A program made the translations under genes and the position numbers. From the NCBI GenBank assembly GCA_963836005.1, contig CAWIHS010000001.1, positions 868,001 through 932,000 of the forward strand: a stretch of 64,000 nucleotides of DNA, read 5' to 3'. Every line of letters starts with the position of its first letter. Position 1 is the first letter of the stretch. The notes under the pieces are model-generated. The model was not told the origin of the DNA, did no database searches, and saw nothing but the letters and a program-made list of their open reading frames with translations. This stretch comes from CAWIHS01 sp963836005 (GTDB taxonomy: Bacteria; Pseudomonadota; Gammaproteobacteria; GRL18). Shown piece after piece: positions 8,945-18,178 of the stretch.

Positions 8945-9196
8945 CTATAGTTTATCTGCAACTTTTTGATACACCACAATTTCCTTTTCAGCTTCAGCAA
9001 CTTTAATATAAAACTGATTGCTGCAGCCCGGGCAGATTGCTGCTCTCGCAGGTGAACTGCCTTTTTTATTTCTGATTGCAGTAAACAATACAGGATGCCC
9101 ACAGACGGGACATCTAACGGCTGCATTAGCACCACAGGTGTCACAGTCAAGCAATAAATTAGCTTCAGTGAAGCATTTAAAATCAGTAATATCCAT
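8945..9196 (-). CDS. small zinc-ribbon protein
   Basis: 83 residues with three CXXC pairs, CDTC, CPVC and CPGC, arranged like a zinc ribbon with one extra knuckle. The C-terminal third is charged and helical. An AAAGG sequence 10 bases upstream supports the ATG at 9196. It follows the M16/YciC/TPR operon in the same direction after a 93-bp gap. Probably a metal- or nucleic-acid-binding protein; the specific family is not recognised. Confidence 0.6.
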   Translation of the reverse strand: MDITDFKCFTEANLLLDCDTCGANAAVRCPVCGHPVLFTAIRNKKGSSPARAAICPGCSNQFYIKVAEAEKEIVVYQKVADKL

Positions 9197-9289
9197 TTAA
9201 AGCCAAACCTTTAGGCAGATGATAAAATGATATCCATGTCGTCATAATTTGCAAAGGCTACTTCTAATCCTGTATATAATCCATGTGTA

Positions 9290-9721
9290 CTAAGACGTCT
9301 TAATCAACTGCCGATATTTCTCATCTTCGTCTGCAAAAATATCTTCCCCCTGTAATTCATAGGCTATTTGTAATTCTTTTCCGGCACAATCCATATCTCC
9401 GGTTTCATAGCAGGCTATGCCCAGCAGCAGATGGACCAGCGGATTATCAACAGCACCAGGGCAGATTATTCCCTCGAGGATTTTTTCTTTCGCCGCGGTG
9501 TAGTTCTCCATCGTTATCAGCGCTTCTGATTGAGCCACTTTAATCCAGGTTGATATTTGCCATAACTGTCTGGGTTCCGGTAATAAGTTCCAGGCTTTCT
9601 GATACTCCTTGACGGCCTGGTTAAAATTTTCTGCCTGCATCATCTGATCACCCTGCTCAGTGTGACGCTTAATCCTGCTGAATATTTTTTCCGGCAACAC
9701 TGTATTTTCAGACATAGACAC
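9290..9721 (-). CDS. TPR-repeat protein
   Basis: 143 residues with helical TPR-like repeats; FNQAVKEYQKAWNLLPEP and DMDCAGKELQIAYEL carry the usual small/aromatic spacing. It has no signal peptide or membrane segment and is likely a cytoplasmic scaffold. GTG at 9721 or ATG at 9715 can start it, both directly after the stop of the YciC-like gene. It is therefore translationally linked to that gene and to the M16 peptidase upstream. Its partner is unknown. Confidence 0.65.
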   Translation of the reverse strand: MSMSENTVLPEKIFSRIKRHTEQGDQMMQAENFNQAVKEYQKAWNLLPEPRQLWQISTWIKVAQSEALITMENYTAAKEKILEGIICPGAVDNPLVHLLLGIACYETGDMDCAGKELQIAYELQGEDIFADEDEKYRQLIKTS

Positions 9722-10393
9722 TTATTCCTGTTCAGCCAGTTCGCTGTTATTGCTGTCTCTGAGTATCTCATAATGGCGATAACAAACGACCTGCAACAGC
9801 CCCTGAAACAGCAGCAGAATAAAGAGCATCAAAGGTAAATAAACGATATTTAAAACTGATAGTAGAACGATCACTGCCAGCAGCATGAGAAACAGGATTG
9901 CGACATCATTAAGGATTTTAAATGCATAACCGGCTGTCATATTATAACTGTTAATAATCGAGTTAACAGGCGACTGTTTATCCAGCATCACCAGATAAGG
10001 AACCAGAAAAAGACGGGAAAATATCCATATCCCTGGCACAATAAAAAGCATTAAACCGGCAAAAACCAGCACGGAAGTCAAAATATTGGCCAGCAGCATT
10101 TGCGGCCAACGCATAATTCCAGCAATAAAACAGTTTGCTGTTGATTTTCCAGTTTTGTAGAGCAAAGTATGCAGCAGTACAATGAATCCTCCGACATAAA
10201 CAGGTTTGATCAAGAGGTTCACTACCTGGACAAACTTCTCGATATTTTCCGGCGTTAGTTCCTTGATGAATAACGGCATCAACACCTGTAACAAGAGTAC
10301 AAAAAGCATTGAAACTAAAACAATATATAACAAAAGTCTGGCTATATTATGCTTAAAGAAAAAGAAGGAATCCTTTAATGTCTGGGATATCAA
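9722..10393 (-). CDS. YciC-like multi-pass inner-membrane protein
   Basis: 223 residues, strongly hydrophobic with about five or six membrane helices. The opening (SQTLKDSFFFFKHN) and the mid-protein pattern (WPQMLLANILTSVLV, WIFSRLFLVPYLVMLD) resemble the UPF0259/YciC family of uncharacterised envelope proteins. The only reasonable start is TTG at 10393, with AAAGGTAG overlapping the stop region of the upstream M16 peptidase gene. It is the middle gene of a three-gene minus-strand operon. Confidence 0.65.
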   Translation of the reverse strand: MISQTLKDSFFFFKHNIARLLLYIVLVSMLFVLLLQVLMPLFIKELTPENIEKFVQVVNLLIKPVYVGGFIVLLHTLLYKTGKSTANCFIAGIMRWPQMLLANILTSVLVFAGLMLFIVPGIWIFSRLFLVPYLVMLDKQSPVNSIINSYNMTAGYAFKILNDVAILFLMLLAVIVLLSVLNIVYLPLMLFILLLFQGLLQVVCYRHYEILRDSNNSELAEQE

Positions 10394-10404
10394 AGCAGCT
10401 ACCT

Positions 10405-13353
10405 TTAAATACTGAAAGTTTTTAGTCCTAAAGCTTCACACTCCTTAACATGAGCATGACTGCTGATCACCGCAATACTGGCTTTATCAGCAGAAAAATA
10501 TTTGCCTGCCACTCTTTTAAGATCCTCCAGTGTCACAGCAAGTATGCGTTTTCTAAAGGTTTGACGCTGTGCTTCATCACGACCGAACAAATCATTGTGA
10601 AATGTCTGTTTAGCATCGCCCGCGGGTGATCCTGGTTTGTCCAGCGAACTGATGATACCTAGAATCGCTTCTTCGAGAGACTGGTAGTCATGTTCTTCGT
10701 CCAGCAGCCACTGAATTGATGCATCAAAATCGTTGAGTGTATCACTCAGTCTGGGGTCCCGATAGGAAAAAAATTTAAAGCAGGCATTCATCAAATCCTG
10801 GCTGGCGCCACCGCCATAAGCCCCGCCCTGCTCTCGAATCGTTCGGTGCAGGAATCCATTCCTTAAAAATCCGCCCAGGACCGTTAATGCTGGGGCATCA
10901 GAATGTTCAGATGTTACCGTGGGATAAGCTTTTGCACAAAAATTAACCTGAGTACTGGTTAGCCAGGCCTGTTTGACCTGCTCTCTGATTTCATCCACAT
11001 GCAGTTGGGCTTCTCCAGGCTGTTGATTTTCATTTTGCTGCCAAATCTTTTTAATATCTTCAGCACAGCCGACATAACTGTCTTCTTCACCAATCAGTAA
11101 AAACTGCCTGGGTGCGGCCAGTAATTTGCTATGGATATGCTTTAACTTGTCAGCTAATTCAACAATAGCTTTCTCATCCATTTGATCATCAAGCTGTTTG
11201 ATAAAAGCGATACTGGCCAGGCCTTTGCCCAGATGAGTCAGTTTTGCTACCGGACTCATACCACTGGCTGAGGCCTGCATCGCCAGCGAATGACCACTGC
11301 CGGTGACACTGTTTTCCTTACGCGTCCTGATTTGTGATACCAGCTCCCTGATGCGTTCATACTCATCAAAACGCATAGCACAGAAACTTTGCGCCAATAA
11401 TTTTGTAAGCTCAGCGTGATTACGTTTGAGCGCCTTGCCAGAAATTATAAAATAGGCCTTAACCTGTTGTTCGTTGTCAATATTACCACGCATTGAAGCA
11501 TGGGCACCGATACCTCCGGAAACACTGGACTGCCAGATTTGCATCTGCAGGTAATCTTTGTCACCGCAACCGACTTCGCCCACACAATAGCTCAATAAGG
11601 GAAGTAATTGATGCTCGTCAGCAGTTAAATCTGGCAAATCGAGTATGATTTCCTGATAAACCAGTCCATTCGTACCCTGCTCAAAATGGGTAACCTTTAA
11701 ATTATCGATGTTTTCATCGGCACCCTCAGGCACATTGAGTTTCTCAGGTACATCGTCAACAGTCACCTTGGGTAAAATACTTTCATCATCCTTTTCTGCC
11801 TGTCGTTGTTCCAGCTGCCGGGCAAGTTCAACGATAGAATGCTTTTCATCTTCATTCATTGCAGCATTTAGCTGCATTAAGCGTGCTTTTTCTGCTGCAG
11901 TACGCCGCAATGCAAGCTGTTGATCCGGTTTGTAAGTCAATCGTACGCGATGGGCATTATCCAGCAACTGAGTCTTGATCAAGGTCTTGATATATTCAGG
12001 ATCTTTGACTTTTTCCCTTAATTTTTTCAACGCCGGATCCAGATTCAATGCACCGATCACATCGCCGCGATGAATAGCCGCCGGCAGGCCGGATAAAATC
12101 AGCTGCAGGCCGAATGGATAGTGGTCGCCGCCAATTTCTCGCTGATGAAGTTCCAACTGGTGCAATACGGCCTCCAGTTGTTCCTCAGCAACACCTTCGC
12201 GAGCCAATCTTTCCAGCACATCCAGTACAAGGTTTTCCAGGGCCTGTGCCTTCTCGGGAGAAGAACCTTCCACGCCGCACAGGAAACTCATCTCCCGGTT
12301 ACTGTCTTCAAGACCGCAGAGAGGCGAAGGAGCACTGCCCAGATCCGTGGTTTCCAGTGCCTGCATCAATGGTGAGGCGGAGTTTTCCAGCAGCACGCTG
12401 GATAGAAACTGTGCTTCCAGCTGTTCTTCAAGATTAATGCTGTGTCCCAAAAGCCAGCCCATCACCAGGTGGGTCTTATTAGCCGCATCATCTTCTGTAT
12501 CCAGGGCATAACTTTCTTCGACACAAACCGGTGAAAAATATCGTTTTTCATCATCCACCGTGATAAGCTTTTCCAGCCGTTCAAAGCGGCACAGAACCTG
12601 ATCCTGAAACTTTGCCTGATGTTCGCAGGCGGGAATATTACCATAAGTCATAAACACCGAATTGCTCGGGTGGTAATGGATCCGGTAAAATTCCTTCAGT
12701 TGCTGATAACTAAGATCGGGGATGTCTGCAGGCTCACCGCCACTATTGAAATGATAAGTCGTGATGGGAAACAGATATTTACTCATTGTTTGCCATAAGC
12801 AACTGACCGGTGATGACATCGCCCCTTTCATTTCATTATAAACCACGCCTTTAAATTCGAGTTCTGAATTAATATTGTCAGGCTCGGAAAATTCCAGCCG
12901 ATGCCCTTCCTGAGCAAAATCGAGCTCATGCAGACGTGAAAAGAACACCGCATCCAGATAAACATCCAGCAGATTGTTGAAATCTTTTCGATTCTGACTG
13001 GCAAAAGGATAGGCCGTCCAGTCACTGCTGGTAAATGCGTTCATAAAAGTATTCAAGGAACGCCTAATCATCATAAAAAACGGGTCTCTGACCGGGTATT
13101 TTTCACTGCCGCACAAAGCTGTATGTTCTAGTATATGTGCAACCCCGGTGGAATCAGCAGGAATGGTTCTTAACGCAACCAGAAAGACATTTTCATTATT
13201 GTCTGCATCGATATGGTAATGCAGCGCCCCCGTCCCGATATGCTGATATTGCTCAACACGTATATTTAATGATTCAATGAGCTCGCTTCTGACCCATTGA
13301 AATGCAGGATGACACTGTTCTGACAGGTTTAAATCATGTTGCGGTAAGGTCAT
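10405..13353 (-). CDS. M16C metallopeptidase, presequence-protease-like
   Basis: 982 residues from the ATG at 13353, which has GGAG 10-14 bases upstream; a TTG at 13371 would add six residues. The inverted zinc motif HILEH (HXXEH) near residue 75-79 and the downstream glutamate region (YNEMKGAMSSP) mark a full-length pitrilysin/PreP-type M16C peptidase, two halves forming a closed chamber that degrades short peptides. The C-terminal half keeps the GGAYGGGA glycine loop typical of the family. No signal peptide is seen, so it is cytoplasmic. It heads an operon with the YciC-like and TPR genes. Confidence 0.88.
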   Translation of the reverse strand: MTLPQHDLNLSEQCHPAFQWVRSELIESLNIRVEQYQHIGTGALHYHIDADNNENVFLVALRTIPADSTGVAHILEHTALCGSEKYPVRDPFFMMIRRSLNTFMNAFTSSDWTAYPFASQNRKDFNNLLDVYLDAVFFSRLHELDFAQEGHRLEFSEPDNINSELEFKGVVYNEMKGAMSSPVSCLWQTMSKYLFPITTYHFNSGGEPADIPDLSYQQLKEFYRIHYHPSNSVFMTYGNIPACEHQAKFQDQVLCRFERLEKLITVDDEKRYFSPVCVEESYALDTEDDAANKTHLVMGWLLGHSINLEEQLEAQFLSSVLLENSASPLMQALETTDLGSAPSPLCGLEDSNREMSFLCGVEGSSPEKAQALENLVLDVLERLAREGVAEEQLEAVLHQLELHQREIGGDHYPFGLQLILSGLPAAIHRGDVIGALNLDPALKKLREKVKDPEYIKTLIKTQLLDNAHRVRLTYKPDQQLALRRTAAEKARLMQLNAAMNEDEKHSIVELARQLEQRQAEKDDESILPKVTVDDVPEKLNVPEGADENIDNLKVTHFEQGTNGLVYQEIILDLPDLTADEHQLLPLLSYCVGEVGCGDKDYLQMQIWQSSVSGGIGAHASMRGNIDNEQQVKAYFIISGKALKRNHAELTKLLAQSFCAMRFDEYERIRELVSQIRTRKENSVTGSGHSLAMQASASGMSPVAKLTHLGKGLASIAFIKQLDDQMDEKAIVELADKLKHIHSKLLAAPRQFLLIGEEDSYVGCAEDIKKIWQQNENQQPGEAQLHVDEIREQVKQAWLTSTQVNFCAKAYPTVTSEHSDAPALTVLGGFLRNGFLHRTIREQGGAYGGGASQDLMNACFKFFSYRDPRLSDTLNDFDASIQWLLDEEHDYQSLEEAILGIISSLDKPGSPAGDAKQTFHNDLFGRDEAQRQTFRKRILAVTLEDLKRVAGKYFSADKASIAVISSHAHVKECEALGLKTFSI

Positions 13354-13549
13354 ACTGAATAAAAACTCCAATAATTAAGGCTGCTGATAGGGAGGTAAAG
13401 AACACTATACATCAAGGCCTATATAGTAACACAAACCCCTGATTTCAAGTCTCATGCTGACTCAGCTAACAGAACAGCTTTAGCAGACACAGAATAAATA
13501 TAAGTGCTGAACATCAATTATTCCCCCGTTTCTAATTTATGCACATACG

Positions 13550-13843
13550 TAGGTACTTAAGGATAATTGAGTGTTTGTGGAAGGCAGATAATTGCTCCTG
13601 CGTGATCTGCATTCCCTACATGACCACCATGGATGGTGGAAATGCATGCGAGAGGCAGGAGCCGAAGTCGTCCTTGCAGGTCAAGTGTATGTGGCATGGA
13701 TGCCACATTCAAGCCTACGACATACATGGAAGTATAAGTGCCGTGGGAGGCAGGAAGCCGGGAACGACCATGGAAGTATTTACGGCGTCTTCTGGAACAA
13801 ATACTCGATTATCCGCACCTGATTTTGCTTAAGTACCTACCTA
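13550..13843. repeat. miniature inverted-repeat element with internal palindromes, full copy
   Basis: A non-coding insertion of about 294 bp. The ends are inverted: TAGGTACTTAAGGATAATTG at the left and, read on the other strand, TAGGTAGGTACTTAAGC at the right. Both continue into a TAATYGAGTRTTTGT block. The flanks carry AATTTATGCACAT (13535-13547) and AATTTATGCATAT (13847-13859), a probable target duplication with one mismatch. Inside are perfect palindromes at 13624-13639 and 13689-13708, both centred on CATGGATG. Related copies lie at about 45660-45740, 51729-51870, 56757-56978 and 58411-58540. It sits between the M16 peptidase gene and sucA. Confidence 0.75.
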
Positions 13844-13974
13844 TGAATTTATGCATATGTTTTTACCAAGAAATTACCATTTTTATATAAAAATGCCATT
13901 CATTAAGGAAATTTGCCCAAAACCGTCTATTATAAATTCATAGAATATCGATAGTTAACACTGGAAATCGGCTA

Positions 13975-16851
13975 ATGACTGAAAAACGGATGATTCAAAA
14001 ATGGCAGGAATCCTGGCTTGAAGGAGAAAACGCTGCCTGGCTCGAATATTTATATGAAAATTATATTAATAATCCCGATTCTGTTCCTGAACAGTGGAAA
14101 AACACCTTTAATAGTCTGCAAAATGATCCTGCTTTATCTCAGCTAAAAAGCACAGATATTTCACATAGCAGTATTCAATCCCATTTCAGAAAATTAGCCC
14201 AGTCTGCCAATTCATACACTGCAGACAAGCCCTGTGCCGATCTGGAGGCCGTAGAGCATGACCGTAAGCAGGTCCGGGTCCTGCAGCTGATTAATTCGTA
14301 TCGATTTATGGGGCATCAGAAGGCTCGCCTGAATCCGCTTCAGCCCGAAAATATCAACGAAGTTGCCGAGTTATCTCTAGCCTATCATCAACTTTCTGAT
14401 GCTGATTTGAATACCATATTTGATTCCGGTTCCCTGCATTTTGATGATCGGGCAACACTGGCAGATATTCTTCGCGTACTGCAAAAAACCTATTGCCAGT
14501 CAGTTGGTAGTGAATTTATGCATATTGTAGATACACCGGAAAAGCGCTGGATTCAGCAGCAGCTCGAATCCGTATTGGCAAAACCGAATTTTCATTTTAA
14601 GGCCAGAAAACGCATTCTGCGTCGTTTAATTGCAGCTGAAGGACTGGAACAATACCTGCACTTTCGATATGTAGGTCAAAAGCGCTTTTCGCTGGAAGGT
14701 GCAGAATCACTTATTCCGGCCATCGATGAATTAATCCATAAATCCAGCCTTCGGGGGATACGCGAAATTGTCATTGGTATGGCTCATCGCGGGCGCCTGA
14801 ATGTGCTGGTGAATATCATGGGTAAAACACCGACTGAACTGTTCAGGGAATTTGAAGGCATTAATGGCCAGCAAGATTACGCTGGCGATGTTAAGTATCA
14901 TATGGGTTTTTCCTCGAATATTAAATCAACTGACGCAAACATTCACCTGGCACTGGCATTTAATCCTTCCCATCTGGAAATAGTAGCACCCGTGGTAGAA
15001 GGTTCTGTCCGTGCCAGACAGGATAATCTGGATGATCATCAGGTTAACAGGATACTGCCGCTGCAAATCCACGGTGATGCCTCCTTTTCCGGTCAGGGGG
15101 TGGTGATGGAAACCTTTCAAATGTCTCAATCACGCGGTTATTCCACTGCAGGTACGATACATATCGTAATCAATAACCAGATAGGTTTTACCACCAGCAA
15201 TATAAAGGATACCCGTTCAACCACTTATTGCACCGATGTAGCGAAAATGGTTAACGCGCCTATCTTCCATGTCAATGGCGATGATCCCGAAGCCATGGTC
15301 TATATCATGCAGCTGGCTCTCGATTACCGGATGCTCTTCAGGAAAGATGTAGTGATCGATATGATCTGCTATCGCCGTCACGGACATAATGAGGCCGATG
15401 AACCGTCTGTAACACAACCCATGATGTATAAATCGATCCGCTCACTAGCCACCACTACGCAGTTGTATATAGAAATACTGAAACAGGCGCAACTGCTGAG
15501 CGATGAAGCGGCGCAAGAGATGAAAAACAACTACCGTGAGCGGCTCGATGCAGGTGAGTGCGTAGCGCCTAATATTATAACCCATAAAGAAAAAATCCCT
15601 CATGTGTTACGCTGGAAAAAATTTATCGGCCAGATCCCTGATCAGGATATCGATACAGCAGTGGATCTTTCTATCTTAAAAGAACTGGCACTTCAGCTGG
15701 AAACATTGCCGCCAAACTTTACCCTGCATCCCCGGCTGGAAAAAATCATGTCCAACCGGCATAAGATGATCACCGGAGCACTGCCCATAGACTGGGGACT
15801 TGGTGAAACCCTGGCCTATGCAACACTGCTGAACGAACAATATAATGTCCGCTTATCAGGACAGGACAGCGGGCGCGGGACCTTCTTCCACCGGCATGCC
15901 GTATGGCATAACCAGCTAAAAAATCAGGCCTATGTACCGTTAAATCATCTATCCGCAATACAAAAAAACAAACAGCCTGGTCATTTCCAGGTTATTGACT
16001 CTCTGCTCTCCGAAGAGGCCGTGCTTGCATTTGAATACGGTTACGCATCGACTGTGCCCGACACACTGGTTATCTGGGAAGCTCAGTTTGGAGATTTTGC
16101 CAATAATGCGCAGGTGGTTATCGATCAGTTCATCTGTGCCGTTGAACAAAAATGGCAACGCCTTTGCGGCCTGACCCTGCTGCTTCCCCATGGCTATGAA
16201 GGTCAGGGTGCAGAGCATTCTTCGGCACGACTGGAGCGCTATTTACAGCTCTGTGCACAAAATAATATGCAGGTTTGTGTCCCGACCAACCCGGCCCAGG
16301 TTTTTCATATGCTCAGGCGGCAGATGTTAGGCAAAACCCGCAAACCATTGATCTGTCTAAGCCCCAAGAGCCTGTTAAGACATAAACTGGCAGTCAGCAC
16401 GCTGGAAGATTTTACTCAGGGACAATTCAGACGTGTGCTGGTTGAAGCAGATCCGCACAAATCTGCATCAATAGCACGTATCGTGTTGTGCAGCGGCAAG
16501 GTTTATTATGATTTGCTGGAATCACGCAGGGAAAACCAGCTGGAACAGATTGTGATCCTTCGGGTAGAACAGCTCTACCCTTTTCCTGAAACTGATCTAA
16601 AACACATTCTCAGTCGGTATAGCAGAGCTATTGATGTTATATGGTGTCAGGAGGAACCTGTTAACCAGGGTGCCTGGTATACAATCCGGCATCACCTGGA
16701 AGCCGTCTTATCTAAAAAACAGACATTGCATTATGCAGGCCGAGAAGCATCTGCTGCTGCAGCTGTTGGCGTGGCTAAAATTCACCTCCAGCAGCAACAG
16801 CAACTGGTCAGACAGGCATTAGGCCTGGATGCAGAAAAATCCCACAAATAA
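13975..16851 (+). CDS. sucA: 2-oxoglutarate dehydrogenase E1 component
   Basis: 958 residues, the usual length of a thiamine-diphosphate-dependent SucA. Visible signatures are the N-terminal E2-contact segment (SWLEGENAAWLEYLYENY), GMAHRGRLNVLVN, the ThDP/Mg region (HGDASFSGQGVVMET followed by NNQIGFTTS), YRRHGHNEADEP, and a C-terminal transketolase-like domain with SGQDSGRGTFFHRHA and LLPHGYEGQGAEHSSAR. It decarboxylates 2-oxoglutarate in the TCA cycle in the cytoplasmic OGDH complex. It is first in a sucA-sucB-lpdA operon, 15 bp before sucB. Confidence 0.97.
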   Translation: MTEKRMIQKWQESWLEGENAAWLEYLYENYINNPDSVPEQWKNTFNSLQNDPALSQLKSTDISHSSIQSHFRKLAQSANSYTADKPCADLEAVEHDRKQVRVLQLINSYRFMGHQKARLNPLQPENINEVAELSLAYHQLSDADLNTIFDSGSLHFDDRATLADILRVLQKTYCQSVGSEFMHIVDTPEKRWIQQQLESVLAKPNFHFKARKRILRRLIAAEGLEQYLHFRYVGQKRFSLEGAESLIPAIDELIHKSSLRGIREIVIGMAHRGRLNVLVNIMGKTPTELFREFEGINGQQDYAGDVKYHMGFSSNIKSTDANIHLALAFNPSHLEIVAPVVEGSVRARQDNLDDHQVNRILPLQIHGDASFSGQGVVMETFQMSQSRGYSTAGTIHIVINNQIGFTTSNIKDTRSTTYCTDVAKMVNAPIFHVNGDDPEAMVYIMQLALDYRMLFRKDVVIDMICYRRHGHNEADEPSVTQPMMYKSIRSLATTTQLYIEILKQAQLLSDEAAQEMKNNYRERLDAGECVAPNIITHKEKIPHVLRWKKFIGQIPDQDIDTAVDLSILKELALQLETLPPNFTLHPRLEKIMSNRHKMITGALPIDWGLGETLAYATLLNEQYNVRLSGQDSGRGTFFHRHAVWHNQLKNQAYVPLNHLSAIQKNKQPGHFQVIDSLLSEEAVLAFEYGYASTVPDTLVIWEAQFGDFANNAQVVIDQFICAVEQKWQRLCGLTLLLPHGYEGQGAEHSSARLERYLQLCAQNNMQVCVPTNPAQVFHMLRRQMLGKTRKPLICLSPKSLLRHKLAVSTLEDFTQGQFRRVLVEADPHKSASIARIVLCSGKVYYDLLESRRENQLEQIVILRVEQLYPFPETDLKHILSRYSRAIDVIWCQEEPVNQGAWYTIRHHLEAVLSKKQTLHYAGREASAAAAVGVAKIHLQQQQQLVRQALGLDAEKSHK

Positions 16852-16866
16852 CAGGAGACGTTCTAA

Positions 16867-18165
16867 ATGACGACAGAAATTAAAGTCCCCTTATTACCTG
16901 AATCGGTTTCTGACGCTGAGGTGCTCAGCTGGTATAAAAAACCCGGTGATCAAGTTGCCAAAAATGAACCTGTCGTAGATATTGAGACCGATAAGGTGGT
17001 ACTTGAAGTTCCGGCCCCTGTTTCCGGCATCCTGAAACAGATCATCGAGGCTAATGGCGCCACAGTGACTGCTAAACAGATCCTGGGTCTTATAGAAGCA
17101 GCGGATCAGCATTCGCAACTTTCCGAGCCCCCTAATTTCAGCAACAATAAAGAACCCACTGCAATGCAGGCAGACCTGGAGAATAGGCAGCAAAATGTTC
17201 AGCAGGAGAATGATCCTGTCATCACGCCATCTGCCAAAAAACTGCTACAGGAACATCAACTGGATATTCATACGGTTAAAGGATCAGGTAAACAGGGACG
17301 TATACTCAAGGAAGATGTACTGAGTTTACTGCAAGCACAAAACAACGATGTTGAAAATAATATCGATAATGATGAAAAATTCCGGCACGAAAATCAACCG
17401 GCAGAACCTTCCGCCAGTGAAACATCGCCGATATTGACCTCTGCTCCTTCAGCAACATCAACAGCCAGAGAGGAACAACGGGTTCCCATGACCCGCCTGC
17501 GTTCACGCATTGCAGAACGGCTGCTGGCAGCACAGCATAACGCAGCCATTCTGACGACCTTTAATGAGGTCAATATGCAGCCGGTAATGGATTTAAGAAC
17601 AAGGCATAAAGAAAAGTTCGCACAAATACATGAAATAAAACTGGGTTTTATGTCATTTTTTATTAAAGCCGCGGTAGAGGCACTGAAACAGTTCCCGGCT
17701 GTGAATGCATCCATTGACGCCAATGACATTGTTTATCACGGTTATTTTGATATAGGCGTAGCCGTGTCATCGCCGCGGGGACTGGTCGTTCCGGTTTTGA
17801 AAGATGCTCATCGTATGAGTATGGCGGAGATGGAAAAACAGCTCAGTCAACTGGCCGTGAAAGCAAAAGATAATAACCTCAGCATCGATGAAATTACTGG
17901 TGGAACCTTCTCCCTCACAAATGGCGGTGTTTTTGGCTCATTGCTGTCAACGCCGATTTTGAATCCTCCTCAAAGTGGTATTCTTGGTATGCATAAAATT
18001 CAGCCGCGGCCCGTGGTAGAAAATGGCGTGGTTGTAGTCCGCCCCATGATGTACCTGGCTCTCTCCTATGATCATCGAATAATTGACGGCCGTGAAGCAG
18101 TGCAGTTTCTGGTCGCGATAAAAGATTATATCGAAGATCCTTCACGTATATTACTCAATATCTAG
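16867..18165 (+). CDS. sucB: dihydrolipoyl succinyltransferase (E2 of 2-oxoglutarate dehydrogenase)
   Basis: 432 residues. An N-terminal lipoyl domain carries the lipoylated lysine in ETDKVVLEVPAP (about residue 43). A flexible linker rich in Asn/Gln/Glu follows, then the peripheral subunit-binding domain (PSAKKLLQEHQLD...GRILKEDV), a second linker, and the catalytic domain ending with DHRIIDGREAV, whose His is the acyltransferase base. It forms the core that joins SucA and Lpd. A CAGGAGACG ribosome site precedes the ATG at 16867. Confidence 0.96.
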   Translation: MTTEIKVPLLPESVSDAEVLSWYKKPGDQVAKNEPVVDIETDKVVLEVPAPVSGILKQIIEANGATVTAKQILGLIEAADQHSQLSEPPNFSNNKEPTAMQADLENRQQNVQQENDPVITPSAKKLLQEHQLDIHTVKGSGKQGRILKEDVLSLLQAQNNDVENNIDNDEKFRHENQPAEPSASETSPILTSAPSATSTAREEQRVPMTRLRSRIAERLLAAQHNAAILTTFNEVNMQPVMDLRTRHKEKFAQIHEIKLGFMSFFIKAAVEALKQFPAVNASIDANDIVYHGYFDIGVAVSSPRGLVVPVLKDAHRMSMAEMEKQLSQLAVKAKDNNLSIDEITGGTFSLTNGGVFGSLLSTPILNPPQSGILGMHKIQPRPVVENGVVVVRPMMYLALSYDHRIIDGREAVQFLVAIKDYIEDPSRILLNI

Positions 18166-18178
18166 ACAGGGTAAGCCC

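Noticed and set aside
13539..13832. Open frames of 97 and 76 codons in the repeat element before sucA
   Set aside because: They lie entirely in palindromic repeat DNA, have no ribosome site, and the same repeats elsewhere do not keep the frame.
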